A DNA stretch of 64,000 nucleotides from Empedobacter stercoris (GTDB lineage Bacteria > Bacteroidota > Bacteroidia > Flavobacteriales > Weeksellaceae), in assembly GCF_020281205.1 (NCBI RefSeq), contig NZ_JACXZC010000001.1:124001-188000 (forward strand), given 5' to 3'. Each line of letters starts with the position of its first letter. Positions within the stretch are counted from its first letter, which is position 1. The notes below the pieces were generated by a model, which made no database searches, had not been told where the DNA came from, and saw only the letters and a program-made list of their open reading frames with translations. The translations under genes were made by a program, and so were the position numbers. This document shows positions 45,298-52,842 of this stretch, piece by piece.

Positions 45298-45746
45298 AAA
45301 TAGGTGATCACATCCCAACTTTTTCGTTGGAAGATAACAAAGGAAATTGGTTTAATTCGGACGAATTTTTATACAAAAAATATTTTGTCTTGTTTTTTTA
45401 CCCAATGGATTTTACGCCAATGTGTACCAAGGAAGTGTGTCAATTCCGAGATGTGAATGCAGATTTTAAAGCATTGGATACTGTTGTCGTTGGGATTAAT
45501 GGACAATCAACATCATCTCACGAAAAGTTTTATACCAAACATCAACTTAACTTTCCGCTACTTTCTGATAAAGGTGCAAAATTGACAAAGTTATTGGGAA
45601 TCAAAAAGAAATTAGGACTGATTACGCCACGCGAAACATTTGTCTTTAATAAACAAGGAAAATTAATTAAACATATTGTTTCTAATACAGCAGATCTGCA
45701 TATAGAAGAAGCGATGAACGCAATAAAAAAAGACCAAGGAAATTAG
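45294..45746 (+). CDS. bcp: Peroxiredoxin, BCP/PrxQ type
   Basis: 150 residues. It reduces hydrogen and organic peroxides with thioredoxin. 'FYPMDFTPMCTKEVCQFRD' holds the peroxidatic Cys44 and resolving Cys49, the CxxxxC spacing of PrxQ. 'LLSDKGAKLTKLLGI' is also typical. It overlaps queD by four bases. Its C-terminal codons form the left arm of the terminator shared with the convergent small gene. Confidence 0.92.
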   Translation: MKIGDHIPTFSLEDNKGNWFNSDEFLYKKYFVLFFYPMDFTPMCTKEVCQFRDVNADFKALDTVVVGINGQSTSSHEKFYTKHQLNFPLLSDKGAKLTKLLGIKKKLGLITPRETFVFNKQGKLIKHIVSNTADLHIEEAMNAIKKDQGN

Positions 45747-45761
45747 TTTTCTTGGTCTTTT
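45728..45761. terminator. Bidirectional terminator with two stop codons in its loop
   Basis: A 15-bp stem (45728-45742 with 45747-45761, one G-T pair) with loop TTAG. The loop holds the TAG of the peroxiredoxin gene (45744-45746) and the TAA of the opposite gene (45743-45745). Both proteins therefore end in related peptides, KDQGN and KDQEN. Confidence 0.9.
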
Positions 45762-45925
45762 TGTTTGTATAATTTTTGTCTAATTATAGCACGGTAAATA
45801 AAAAAGATTGCCGTACCAATTCCCGAACTAATCAACATGGATTGCATGTCGCTTTTATCGAAAAAATATTTTAGCCCAAACAAGACACAAAAAAATAGAA
45901 CAGAATAAATAATGTTTTGTTTCAT
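45743..45925 (-). CDS. Small membrane protein, unknown function
   Basis: 60 residues with two hydrophobic helices (about 5-20 and 30-48) and a Lys-rich tail ending KQKDQEN. No family is recognised. It converges with the peroxiredoxin gene and shares its stop-codon region. The ATG at 45925 gives a clean hydrophobic start. It may be a real small gene because its frame ends precisely in the terminator loop. Confidence 0.55.
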   Translation of the reverse strand: MKQNIIYSVLFFCVLFGLKYFFDKSDMQSMLISSGIGTAIFFIYRAIIRQKLYKQKDQEN

Positions 45926-45957
45926 CTGGTAAAAGTAGGGATATTTTCTTTACAACT

Positions 45958-46275
45958 TCAAGTCTCTATTTTTTGATAGACTAAGAATGATAAGTGAGTT
46001 TTTTCATCTATTTCTGTCACTCTGAGTTTGTCGAAGAGTTTTTTTATATAATACCCTTTTTCACTTGTTTTGTTATTTTTGATTATTAAAATATATCCAA
46101 GGCAATAAAGAGTTTCATCGCTAGAAATATTCACATCTCTATTTAATGTATCTCCAACATGGTATCCATTTCTATATTTCCAATTCTGATTATTTATGTA
46201 AAGGTTGGAATTAAAAAATAGAAATGCGCTACATATAATTAGAAATGTAATTGCTAATATTCTTTTTTTATTCAT
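45958..46275 (-). CDS. Small protein with N-terminal membrane anchor, unknown function
   Basis: 105 residues with one hydrophobic helix at 5-24 and a polar remainder. No family is recognised. The C-terminal part KKLFDKLRVTEIDEK is encoded by a segment containing tgagtttgtcga (46023-46034), a motif also present in non-coding DNA at 8105-8116, so a dispersed repeat may have entered the gene. The start overlaps the upstream lipoprotein gene by four bases. Confidence 0.55.
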   Translation of the reverse strand: MNKKRILAITFLIICSAFLFFNSNLYINNQNWKYRNGYHVGDTLNRDVNISSDETLYCLGYILIIKNNKTSEKGYYIKKLFDKLRVTEIDEKTHLSFLVYQKIET

Positions 46276-46946
46276 AATCTCAACGCCCCAATTCGAATTA
46301 ATTTCTCAGAAGTTGCTAATTGATTTGGATTTGTTCCAGGTTCATCTTGTGGAACTTCTTTTCCTTTTTTACGATAAAAATCTATCCAAAAATCATCAAT
46401 AATTCCAGTTTCTTTATTTTTGAAATTCATAGGAATCAATTCAAAAACTTTATCATCACGAAAAGCCCTTTCTACAAAATCTGAACAATATAATTCGTCA
46501 TCATTCAAAATATATAACCAATTATAAGGTTTTCCTAACATGGTTTTCGCTCTTGCAATTGCGTTCGGAATCGTCGATTGGTATTCTTTTTTTAAACGAT
46601 AAATAACAATTTGATTATTTTTTTCTGTTTGCGCGTTGTAAAAATGATGAATTTCTTCGCGTTGCGATCCGCCCATTGGCGCAGCATGCAAAACAAAAAT
46701 AGAATCAGTCGTTTTTTCAATTAATCCAACATGATCAAAATTTGTTTGATCCGAAATTTTTGTTGCTCTACTTATTGCACCCGAAAGTTCTTCGGTTAAT
46801 GCTCCAACAAAGATTAAATCTCCATTTTGGATATTTTTGATGGATACATGCTCTTTTTCTGTCGTAATTTTTGCCTTTGTACAACTATTCATTATCAATG
46901 TAAATAGGACTAAAAAGATAGGAAATAAAATGAATATTTTTTTCAT
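46272..46946 (-). CDS. YiiX-like permuted NlpC/P60 lipoprotein
   Basis: 224 residues with a lipobox (IMNSC, Cys22). The YiiX/YebB permuted papain-like fold shows 'NGDLIFVGALTEELSGAISR', the catalytic His in 'TNFDHVGLIEKTTDSIFVLH', and the Cys in 'GKPYNWLYILNDDELYCSDF'. Members are predicted amidases or peptidases, possibly acting on cell-wall or lipid amides; the substrate is unknown. It is the first gene of a pair coupled by a four-base overlap. Confidence 0.85.
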   Translation of the reverse strand: MKKIFILFPIFLVLFTLIMNSCTKAKITTEKEHVSIKNIQNGDLIFVGALTEELSGAISRATKISDQTNFDHVGLIEKTTDSIFVLHAAPMGGSQREEIHHFYNAQTEKNNQIVIYRLKKEYQSTIPNAIARAKTMLGKPYNWLYILNDDELYCSDFVERAFRDDKVFELIPMNFKNKETGIIDDFWIDFYRKKGKEVPQDEPGTNPNQLATSEKLIRIGALRL

Positions 46947-46989
46947 TCAGAATGAATTATTACTTTTAAACTACGAATTAACCAAAAAG

Positions 46990-47352
46990 ATGGACTTTAA
47001 AAAAATTTTAACCTTATCAATTGTCGTTTTATTGATTTTAGTTGGTATCGCAATTATTATTGGTAGCAATAAAAATCGTCAAGTTTTTTTTGTAAATAGC
47101 TTTGACCGACCAATTGAAAATACCATTAATTCTCGTTTGGATACAGATTATTCGTACGAAATTGTAAAAGTAAAAGGAAAAGTAAACGATACTATTTTGA
47201 TTATTCCTTGCGAAGGTTGTCAACCTAAAAAATTATCAGGTCAGATAAACGAAAAGTTTATGAACAAATTTGGTGAAGGAAAATCAATAATGCGTTTTGA
47301 GCCTTATAAAGCAACTAAAGGAGATTTGAAAATTATTCATAAAATTAGATAA
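46990..47352 (+). CDS. Small anchored protein with a CxxC motif, unknown function
   Basis: 120 residues from the ATG at 46990. It has one membrane helix (8-27), then a soluble part with 'IIPCEGCQPKKLSG', a CxxC that could bind metal or be redox active. An earlier in-frame start at 46837 would lie inside the divergent YiiX-like gene and is rejected. No family is recognised. Confidence 0.55.
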   Translation: MDFKKILTLSIVVLLILVGIAIIIGSNKNRQVFFVNSFDRPIENTINSRLDTDYSYEIVKVKGKVNDTILIIPCEGCQPKKLSGQINEKFMNKFGEGKSIMRFEPYKATKGDLKIIHKIR

Positions 47353-47432
47353 ACTTAGTATTTAAGAAATTTTCCTAACAATTATTTCTTTATTTTTGGG
47401 AGAATTATAAACTTATTCAAAGCAAACAAACA

Positions 47433-48509
47433 ATGAAAGTAACTGCATTAAACCAAAAGCACAAAGATTTAGGTGCGAAAATGGTTCCTTTTGCTGGATA
47501 TGAAATGCCAGTGCAATACGCAGGTGTTAACCAAGAACACTTTGCGGTTCGCGAAAAAGTTGGTGTTTTTGATGTTTCTCACATGGGACAATTCTTTATC
47601 AAAGGAGAGAAATCAACAGAATTATTACAACATTTATTGACGAATGATGTAACGAAAGTTGCGATTGGTCAAGCGCAATATAATGCAATGCCAAACGAAA
47701 AAGGAGGTATTGTAGATGATTTGATTATCTATAAAATGTCTGATGACGAATGGTTAGCAGTTGTAAATGCCTCTAATATCGATAAAGATTGGGAATGGAT
47801 GAACAAACACAATACGTTTGGAGCTGAGTTAACAAACAAATCAGATGAAATGTCTTTGTTAGCGATTCAAGGACCAAAAGCAATCGAAGCTATGCAAGCG
47901 TTAACAGATATCAATTTAGCAGAAATTCCTTTTTATCATTTTGTTGTAGGAAAATTTGCAGGAATTGACAATGTAATAATTTCAGCAACTGGTTATACAG
48001 GTTCTGGTGGTTTCGAAATTTATTTCGCAAATGAAGCAGCTAACGAAATGTGGGATAAAGTGATGGAAGCAGGTCAGTCTTTTGATATCGAACCTTGTGG
48101 ATTGGCATCACGCGATACGTTACGTTTAGAGAAAGGATATTGTTTGTATGGAAATGATATCAACGATGATACAAATCCGTTTGAAGCAGGATTAGGTTGG
48201 GTGACGAAATTGGATACAAATTTTATCTCTTCGGATATTCTAAGCGCAATAAAAGAAGCTGGAGTGGAGAAGAAGTTGGTTGGATTTAAAATGATTGAAA
48301 GAGGAATTCCTCGTCACGATTATAAAGTAGTTGATGATAACGAAAATACAATTGGTATCGTAACTTCTGGAACGCAATCTCCGATGTTGAAACAAGGGAT
48401 TGGTTTGGCGTATGTTCATACAGATTTCGCGAAAGTTGGTACAACAATTAGAATCCAAATTCGTGATAAAAATGTATTAGCAGAAGTTGTTAAAACACCT
48501 TTTGTTTAA
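47433..48509 (+). CDS. gcvT: Glycine cleavage system T protein (aminomethyltransferase)
   Basis: 358 residues. GcvT transfers the methylene group from the H protein's aminomethyl-lipoyl arm to tetrahydrofolate, releasing ammonia. Motifs include '[20 protein letters not shown]', '[14 protein letters not shown]', '[14 protein letters not shown]' and '[19 protein letters not shown]'. Single gene, ending at a terminator. Lipoate for the partner H protein depends on LipA, encoded at 59076. Confidence 0.95.
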   Translation: MKVTALNQKHKDLGAKMVPFAGYEMPVQYAGVNQEHFAVREKVGVFDVSHMGQFFIKGEKSTELLQHLLTNDVTKVAIGQAQYNAMPNEKGGIVDDLIIYKMSDDEWLAVVNASNIDKDWEWMNKHNTFGAELTNKSDEMSLLAIQGPKAIEAMQALTDINLAEIPFYHFVVGKFAGIDNVIISATGYTGSGGFEIYFANEAANEMWDKVMEAGQSFDIEPCGLASRDTLRLEKGYCLYGNDINDDTNPFEAGLGWVTKLDTNFISSDILSAIKEAGVEKKLVGFKMIERGIPRHDYKVVDDNENTIGIVTSGTQSPMLKQGIGLAYVHTDFAKVGTTIRIQIRDKNVLAEVVKTPFV

Positions 48510-48533
48510 ATAAAATTTACACTTCAAATCATA

Positions 48534-48566
48534 AAAAAAGCTTTCGAATATCTCGAAAGCTTTTTT
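48534..48566. terminator. Terminator between gcvT and the copper-like operon
   Basis: A 14-bp perfect stem (aaaaaagctttcga / tcgaaagctttttt), five-base loop, between convergent genes. Confidence 0.85.
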
Positions 48567-48602
48567 ATTAAATCACATTTTCCACATTTTTTTTATTGGA
48601 TT

Positions 48603-49568
48603 TTATTGATTTTTAGATTGAAATAAATTATAATTTAAAAAGAAACCTATTCTGTTTTTCACTTCAATTTCTCCAGAATTTAGATTGGAATGTAAAGGTT
48701 GAAAATATTCTATTCCAAAATTTATTTTTTGAACAGCCGCTTCCAATCCTAATTTTACAAATTGAGCATTTCCAGACGAATTAGGAATAGATTCTTCAAA
48801 TTGTTCATTTTTATTATAAAGTTCGTTTTGGAAACCGATTTTTCCAAGAAACTTATTGTCATTTCTTACTAAAAGATGTTGCAGTTGTATCAATTGATTC
48901 CATTGATTTCCGAACTTATATTTGTTCTTATTTTCTCCTTTCAAATTGTAATCTGTGACCAATTGTATAGCCGAATTTTTATACGTTAGTTGATAATTTA
49001 AACCAAATTGAGTATCCCAACTTCCTGTACCTAATTGAAAACTTGGATTGGTCGTTTGAGCATTTTTTTGATCGAATTTTGCAATAGGAATTTTAACGCC
49101 AACTGCTGCACTTAATCCATGTTTTAATTCGTTTGAGTTCGAATTGGAATTTACAATTTTAACAATCCCCATCATATTCAAATCGCCGATACCAGAAATA
49201 GAGGTTGAGTTTTCACCATCTTTTTGATGAAAATGATAAGGGATACTCGCATTGATATCGATTTTAGAATTGATTGGAATTCTCGTCCATAATAAAATGG
49301 TATTGAAATGTTGTTTCTGCGTACGTTTAGTAGAAAAAGCATCTTCTTTGGCTTTGTAATATTGATGAAGGTATCGAACACCAATATAGTTTGAATTGAT
49401 AAGGTTTTCAATTCCATTGGAAGTTGAAGTTGCTGAACAACCGCAAGCATCACAATCTAATTCTAATTCATTAGGAGAAGACACTAAGATAGAATCATTA
49501 TCTGTATGTGCTAATAATGAAACAGGAAAAATGATTAGAGCTAAAATTAGATTTATATAGACTTTCAT
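48603..49568 (-). CDS. Predicted outer-membrane beta-barrel with a CDACGC motif
   Basis: 321 residues with a signal peptide (1-20, ending LLAH). The mature N-terminus has a Cys cluster, 'ELELDCDACGCSATSTS' (about 36-52), a likely metal-binding site. The rest alternates polar and hydrophobic residues in strands and ends 'RIGFFLNYNLFQ', with a terminal aromatic as in outer-membrane barrels; it resembles the MetA-type phenol-degradation/transporter family. It is the last gene of the mbnP-mbnH operon, 11 bases after the di-heme gene, so it may export or admit copper. This role is inference. Confidence 0.7.
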   Translation of the reverse strand: MKVYINLILALIIFPVSLLAHTDNDSILVSSPNELELDCDACGCSATSTSNGIENLINSNYIGVRYLHQYYKAKEDAFSTKRTQKQHFNTILLWTRIPINSKIDINASIPYHFHQKDGENSTSISGIGDLNMMGIVKIVNSNSNSNELKHGLSAAVGVKIPIAKFDQKNAQTTNPSFQLGTGSWDTQFGLNYQLTYKNSAIQLVTDYNLKGENKNKYKFGNQWNQLIQLQHLLVRNDNKFLGKIGFQNELYNKNEQFEESIPNSSGNAQFVKLGLEAAVQKINFGIEYFQPLHSNLNSGEIEVKNRIGFFLNYNLFQSKNQ

Positions 49569-49579
49569 TTGAATAGTTT

Positions 49580-50620
49580 TTAGAATTCTGCATAAGCAGG
49601 ATTATGAATAAAAGAGTAATCGTTTAATGTTTTTAGAAAAGCAATAATTGCCTTTTTTTCTTGATCGGTCATAGGTATTCCAATTTGACCATTTTGTTTA
49701 AGCTGAGGATCCAAATGTTGATTATTTTGTACACCATCCGAGTAGAAGTCCAAAACAGCTTCTAAACTATAGAAACGACCATCATGCATATAAGGTTTAG
49801 TCATTTCAATATTACGTAAACTTGGAACCCTAAATTTCATAAAATCAGCAGAATCTAATGTGACGCGATACAACCCTCCATCTTTATGTTGTTTGTTATA
49901 ATACATTCCAGTATTTCGAAAAGATTCATCCGTTAAAAGAGCACCTTTATGACAACTCGAACATTTTTGTTGAAAGAGTTGTAACCCTTTACCTTCGGTT
50001 TCAGTTAAATTTATTTCTTTCCTCAAAAATTGATCGTATCTGGAATCCTTTGAAACCACAGAAGCCATAAATTGTCCTAAAGCACTAAGAATTCGATTGG
50101 CATTAATTTGATCATCTCCAAAAGCATTTCTAAACATATTTCGGTAGTTAGCATCATCGGAGAGTTTTTTAATGATTTCGGGGAAAGTGCTATCCATTTC
50201 TTCTTCAGCTGTGATAGGTGAAATTGGTTGTTGAGCTAAATCATGAATCACGCCATCCCACATAAACCGATTTAGAAATGCCAAGTTTTGAATAGGTGGA
50301 GCATTTCGAATTCCTACTCGATCATCAATTCCATGGCTGACAGGATGCCCGTGATGGGTAAATGCATCTTCCTGAATATGACAAAAAGCGCACGAAATTG
50401 TATTGTTTCGAGATAATCGACCTTCATAAAATAATTTTTTCCCTAATGCAACTCCATTTTTAGTGAGTGGATATTTATCCGTGTCAAAGGTTAGTTGAGG
50501 AAAATAAGAAGGGAATTCTAATTGGTAAGGTTCATCTACAATTTGACCATAATCAATATCATCGTCATTACAACTAAATAAGATGAATATCCCCAGTATA
50601 ATTGTTATAATTTTATTCAT
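49580..50620 (-). CDS. mbnH: MbnH/MauG-like di-heme oxidase
   Basis: 346 residues with a lipoprotein signal (lipobox LFSC, Cys17). Two c-type heme sites are visible: C77-A-F-C-H81 and C220-S-S-C-H224, as in bacterial di-heme cytochrome c peroxidase and MauG. 'KPYMHDGRFYSLEAVLDFY' near 275 is the distal region of the second heme. In the methanobactin system MbnH oxidises a tryptophan of its partner MbnP to kynurenine. Its position 42 bases after an MbnP-like gene is why I call it MbnH rather than a peroxidase. The residue that decides between MauG-like and peroxidase chemistry was not settled. Confidence 0.85.
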   Translation of the reverse strand: MNKIITIILGIFILFSCNDDDIDYGQIVDEPYQLEFPSYFPQLTFDTDKYPLTKNGVALGKKLFYEGRLSRNNTISCAFCHIQEDAFTHHGHPVSHGIDDRVGIRNAPPIQNLAFLNRFMWDGVIHDLAQQPISPITAEEEMDSTFPEIIKKLSDDANYRNMFRNAFGDDQINANRILSALGQFMASVVSKDSRYDQFLRKEINLTETEGKGLQLFQQKCSSCHKGALLTDESFRNTGMYYNKQHKDGGLYRVTLDSADFMKFRVPSLRNIEMTKPYMHDGRFYSLEAVLDFYSDGVQNNQHLDPQLKQNGQIGIPMTDQEKKAIIAFLKTLNDYSFIHNPAYAEF

Positions 50621-50662
50621 TGTGATAGAATTTAGCGGTGTTTAAAAACACCGCTGTGAACA

Positions 50663-51508
50663 TTATTGATATTGTTGATCGTTGTGTACATGACTAACTC
50701 GAAACATCTTTTGCATGTTATCTGTAACCAATTGAGCAAAGTTGGAAGACCCCATTACATTGTTGTTAGATTCATCTAATGTTAATTGATGATCACCACT
50801 TAAATACGTATTCAAATTTGCCATAATATGAATAGATGGTTTAATTTTAGAAGTCACTCGCGCAGAAGTTGGTAAATCTAACGTGACTTCTCGGTACAGA
50901 TCTGGTACATTATTTTTGTCAATATCTCCCATATTTCCTGTATGAGTTAGGAAGAATGTATCAGGTGTATTTTTACCATAAAAACCTTCTATTTTAAAGA
51001 AAACATAACCTGCAGCCCAAGCCCAAGTCATTCCATTTTTCTTGGCTATTTCCCAAAAAGTAGCCTGTCCAGTTTGACCTAATAAATAAGCTTTTTGTGA
51101 TACACCAAGTCCAAATCGTACTTTAGTGTACTTGTTTTGTGGAATATCATCTAAATTTAAATAAACCACATTTGCTATTGCAGAATCTTGATTAACAACA
51201 AAAGCACCTTTATCAGGGTCATTTTTATGGTAATCAAATTCGTTTCCTTTCTCGTCAATTAATGTAACGTTAGAAATAATATATTTTAACATGGTGAATT
51301 TATGTTTCTGCCCGTTAGATGAAGTTTGTGTTGTTTGATCTAAAACAATTCCTCCTAAATTATCAAATCCATTTTCAAACTTTAATTGAATTTTACCTGT
51401 TTCTGTTGAATTGATTTCAGAGAAATCATCATCGTCTGTATTACAAGAAGTTAATAAAGTAAATAATGAGATAAATGATAAATGGAGAAAATATTTAATT
51501 GTTTTCAT
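50663..51508 (-). CDS. mbnP: MbnP-like periplasmic protein
   Basis: 281 residues with a lipoprotein signal (lipobox LLTSC, Cys22). The MbnP family pattern is present: 'KIQLKFENGFDNLGGIVLDQ', 'KHKFTMLKYIISNVTL', and 'NGMTWAWAAGYVFFKIEGFY' with Trp162 and Trp164. MbnP binds copper after MbnH turns one Trp into kynurenine; which Trp applies here is unknown. 'FFLTHTGNMGD' and the C-terminal 'RVSHVHNDQQ' give further His residues. It is third in a five-gene minus-strand operon. Confidence 0.85.
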   Translation of the reverse strand: MKTIKYFLHLSFISLFTLLTSCNTDDDDFSEINSTETGKIQLKFENGFDNLGGIVLDQTTQTSSNGQKHKFTMLKYIISNVTLIDEKGNEFDYHKNDPDKGAFVVNQDSAIANVVYLNLDDIPQNKYTKVRFGLGVSQKAYLLGQTGQATFWEIAKKNGMTWAWAAGYVFFKIEGFYGKNTPDTFFLTHTGNMGDIDKNNVPDLYREVTLDLPTSARVTSKIKPSIHIMANLNTYLSGDHQLTLDESNNNVMGSSNFAQLVTDNMQKMFRVSHVHNDQQYQ

Positions 51509-51592
51509 TTTGATATTTGTTTTAATTTTTTTTAATAAAAATGCTTTCCAAAAACAATCATAGTTTTCAGAGAATAATTAGTTGTATAAAAA

Positions 51593-51982
51593 TTAAACAA
51601 TAGGAGGTTTTAAATACTCAAAAACCCAATTGATAGAATAGAATGATTGCCAAAAGTACCGATGTTTTATGGTAACGATAAAATCGTTTATAAATGGAAT
51701 TTCTAAGTATTCGAAATGCAGATAATTTTCCGTAAATCGAATATTTTTAACCAAAAGAGAATCAGCATGCTGTTCTGTTTCGTTTAATTGCTTAGACAAA
51801 TAACATTTTCCATTGCATTGCATTTCTGGTCGTTCTTTATTTATACAATATTCTTCAACAATTTTTTCTTGTACACTAAAAAACACAGTGAAAGGAATTA
51901 ATGAGCGAAAGCCAATTAAAAGCACAAACGATGCAATCATAAAACAATTGAAGCTTTTAACAAATCTTATATGAAATGTCAA
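51593..51982 (-). CDS. Small anchored Cys protein with CNGKC motif, copy 2
   Basis: 129 residues. A hydrophobic segment (about 14-35) is followed by 'EEYCINKERPEMQCNGKCYL', with three cysteines, and a tail ending YLKPPIV. It is a clear paralogue of the next gene (52029-52397): aligned pattern RxLxP, EYCxNxERPExxCNGxCYLxxQ, and PPI at the end. Start is TTG at 51982, or the ATG at 51940. I recall similar small proteins in Bacteroidota, but no function; metal binding by the Cys triad is inference. It lies 84 bases before the mbnP gene. Confidence 0.75.
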   Translation of the reverse strand: MTFHIRFVKSFNCFMIASFVLLIGFRSLIPFTVFFSVQEKIVEEYCINKERPEMQCNGKCYLSKQLNETEQHADSLLVKNIRFTENYLHFEYLEIPFINDFIVTIKHRYFWQSFYSINWVFEYLKPPIV

Positions 51983-52028
51983 ATTGATAAAATGTTAATG
52001 ATAAAAAAATATAATAATCAAGGGTTTT

Positions 52029-52397
52029 TTAACAAATTGGAGGTTGTAGTTGTTGATCCAATTGATATTGAGTTTCGAAAGCTAATTGAAAAGTAGAAAC
52101 TCTTTCAGTAGGTTCAATGATATGAAGTATAGGTATTAGTACAGTGGGTTGATATACAAAATAATCAATAGTACGTAAAGAAATTTGAGTTTTATTTGTG
52201 TCATTTTGTTCATCATCAATAGTTTTAGAAATCTGTTCTTTTAGGTAGCAAACTCCATTACACATTAATTCTGGACGTTCTATATTAACACAATATTCAT
52301 TCGAAATCGTTTCATAATTCACCAAATAGTCGATAACCGGTAGTAATGGTCTACACGTTATCAGGACAACAGTAATGATGAATAAGTAAGATTTCAA
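52029..52397 (-). CDS. Small anchored Cys protein with CNGVC motif, copy 1
   Basis: 122 residues. A hydrophobic start (5-25) is followed by 'NEYCVNIERPELMCNGVCYL', then an acidic, Gln-rich part ending 'QLDQQLQPPIC'. The final cysteine is not shared with copy 2. The only start is TTG at 52397, as no ATG is available upstream in frame. First gene of the operon. No promoter box was found on the minus strand upstream with confidence. Probable metal-binding membrane protein; function unknown. Confidence 0.72.
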   Translation of the reverse strand: MKSYLFIITVVLITCRPLLPVIDYLVNYETISNEYCVNIERPELMCNGVCYLKEQISKTIDDEQNDTNKTQISLRTIDYFVYQPTVLIPILHIIEPTERVSTFQLAFETQYQLDQQLQPPIC

Positions 52398-52524
52398 TCG
52401 TTTAAAATTTTTATAAAATTAGTTAGTTTTTATTAATTTTAGAATGAACATTATCAGTTTTCCTACAAAATTCACTTTCAATTAATCGGATAAGTGTTGT
52501 GTTTTTTATCTCATAAAGAAATCG

Positions 52525-52532
52525 TAACTTTG
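52525..52532 (+). promoter_or_regulatory. -7 box before the structured leader of the Gre-like gene
   Basis: TAACTTTG, a TAnnTTTG match. A transcript from here would carry about 305 bases before the Gre-like ATG. No other good box lies nearer that gene. Confidence 0.5.
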
Positions 52533-52552
52533 AAGTTCATATGATAAAAATT

Positions 52553-52666
52553 ATGGCAAATTATATCGACATATACAGAAGAAACAACCAATCTTGGTTG
52601 TTTTTGTCGTTGGCATATTTGCATGATGATACTTTCTTAAGACGCTCGAAAGAGTTTATAAAATAG
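52553..52666 (+). CDS. Candidate leader peptide or small ORF
   Basis: A 37-codon frame reading MANYIDIYRRNNQSW, then a hydrophobic centre LFLSLAYLHDD and a basic end RRSKEFIK. It starts 21 bases after a -7 box. Two hairpins are tied to it: one inside (52582-52603) and one starting right after its stop (52667-52691). No family is recognised. It may be a leader peptide controlling the Gre-like gene, a free small protein, or chance. The rest of 52398-52842 shows only short weak inverted repeats. Confidence 0.4.
   Translation: MANYIDIYRRNNQSWLFLSLAYLHDDTFLRRSKEFIK
52582..52603 (+). other. Terminator-like hairpin inside the small ORF
   Basis: A 9-bp perfect stem (aaacaacca / tggttgttt) with loop ATCT, followed by TT then G. 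It looks like an attenuator stem. Confidence 0.6.
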
Positions 52667-52691
52667 TCCCTGTCACGATCCAAGACAGGGA
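52667..52691 (+). other. Hairpin directly after the small ORF stop
   Basis: An 8-bp perfect stem (tccctgtc / gacaggga), nine-base loop, beginning at the base after the TAG codon. No T run follows, so it is a structured RNA element rather than a terminator. Confidence 0.6.
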
Positions 52692-52842
52692 ACCTCCGTA
52701 TTTATTTTAATTATCAATTATTTTCAATTTTCTGAAAGGAGATTTGTATCAAATTGTAGCGTTCTAAACTTTAATATCATTTGATAGTTGGGTCTTAAAA
52801 GTCGACTTCGAAATATTGAAAAAAAACTAAGAATTTATCACA

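Noticed and set aside
46837-46989. Extended N-terminus of the small CxxC protein
   Set aside because: It would overlap the divergent YiiX-like gene; the ATG at 46990 gives a clean membrane anchor.
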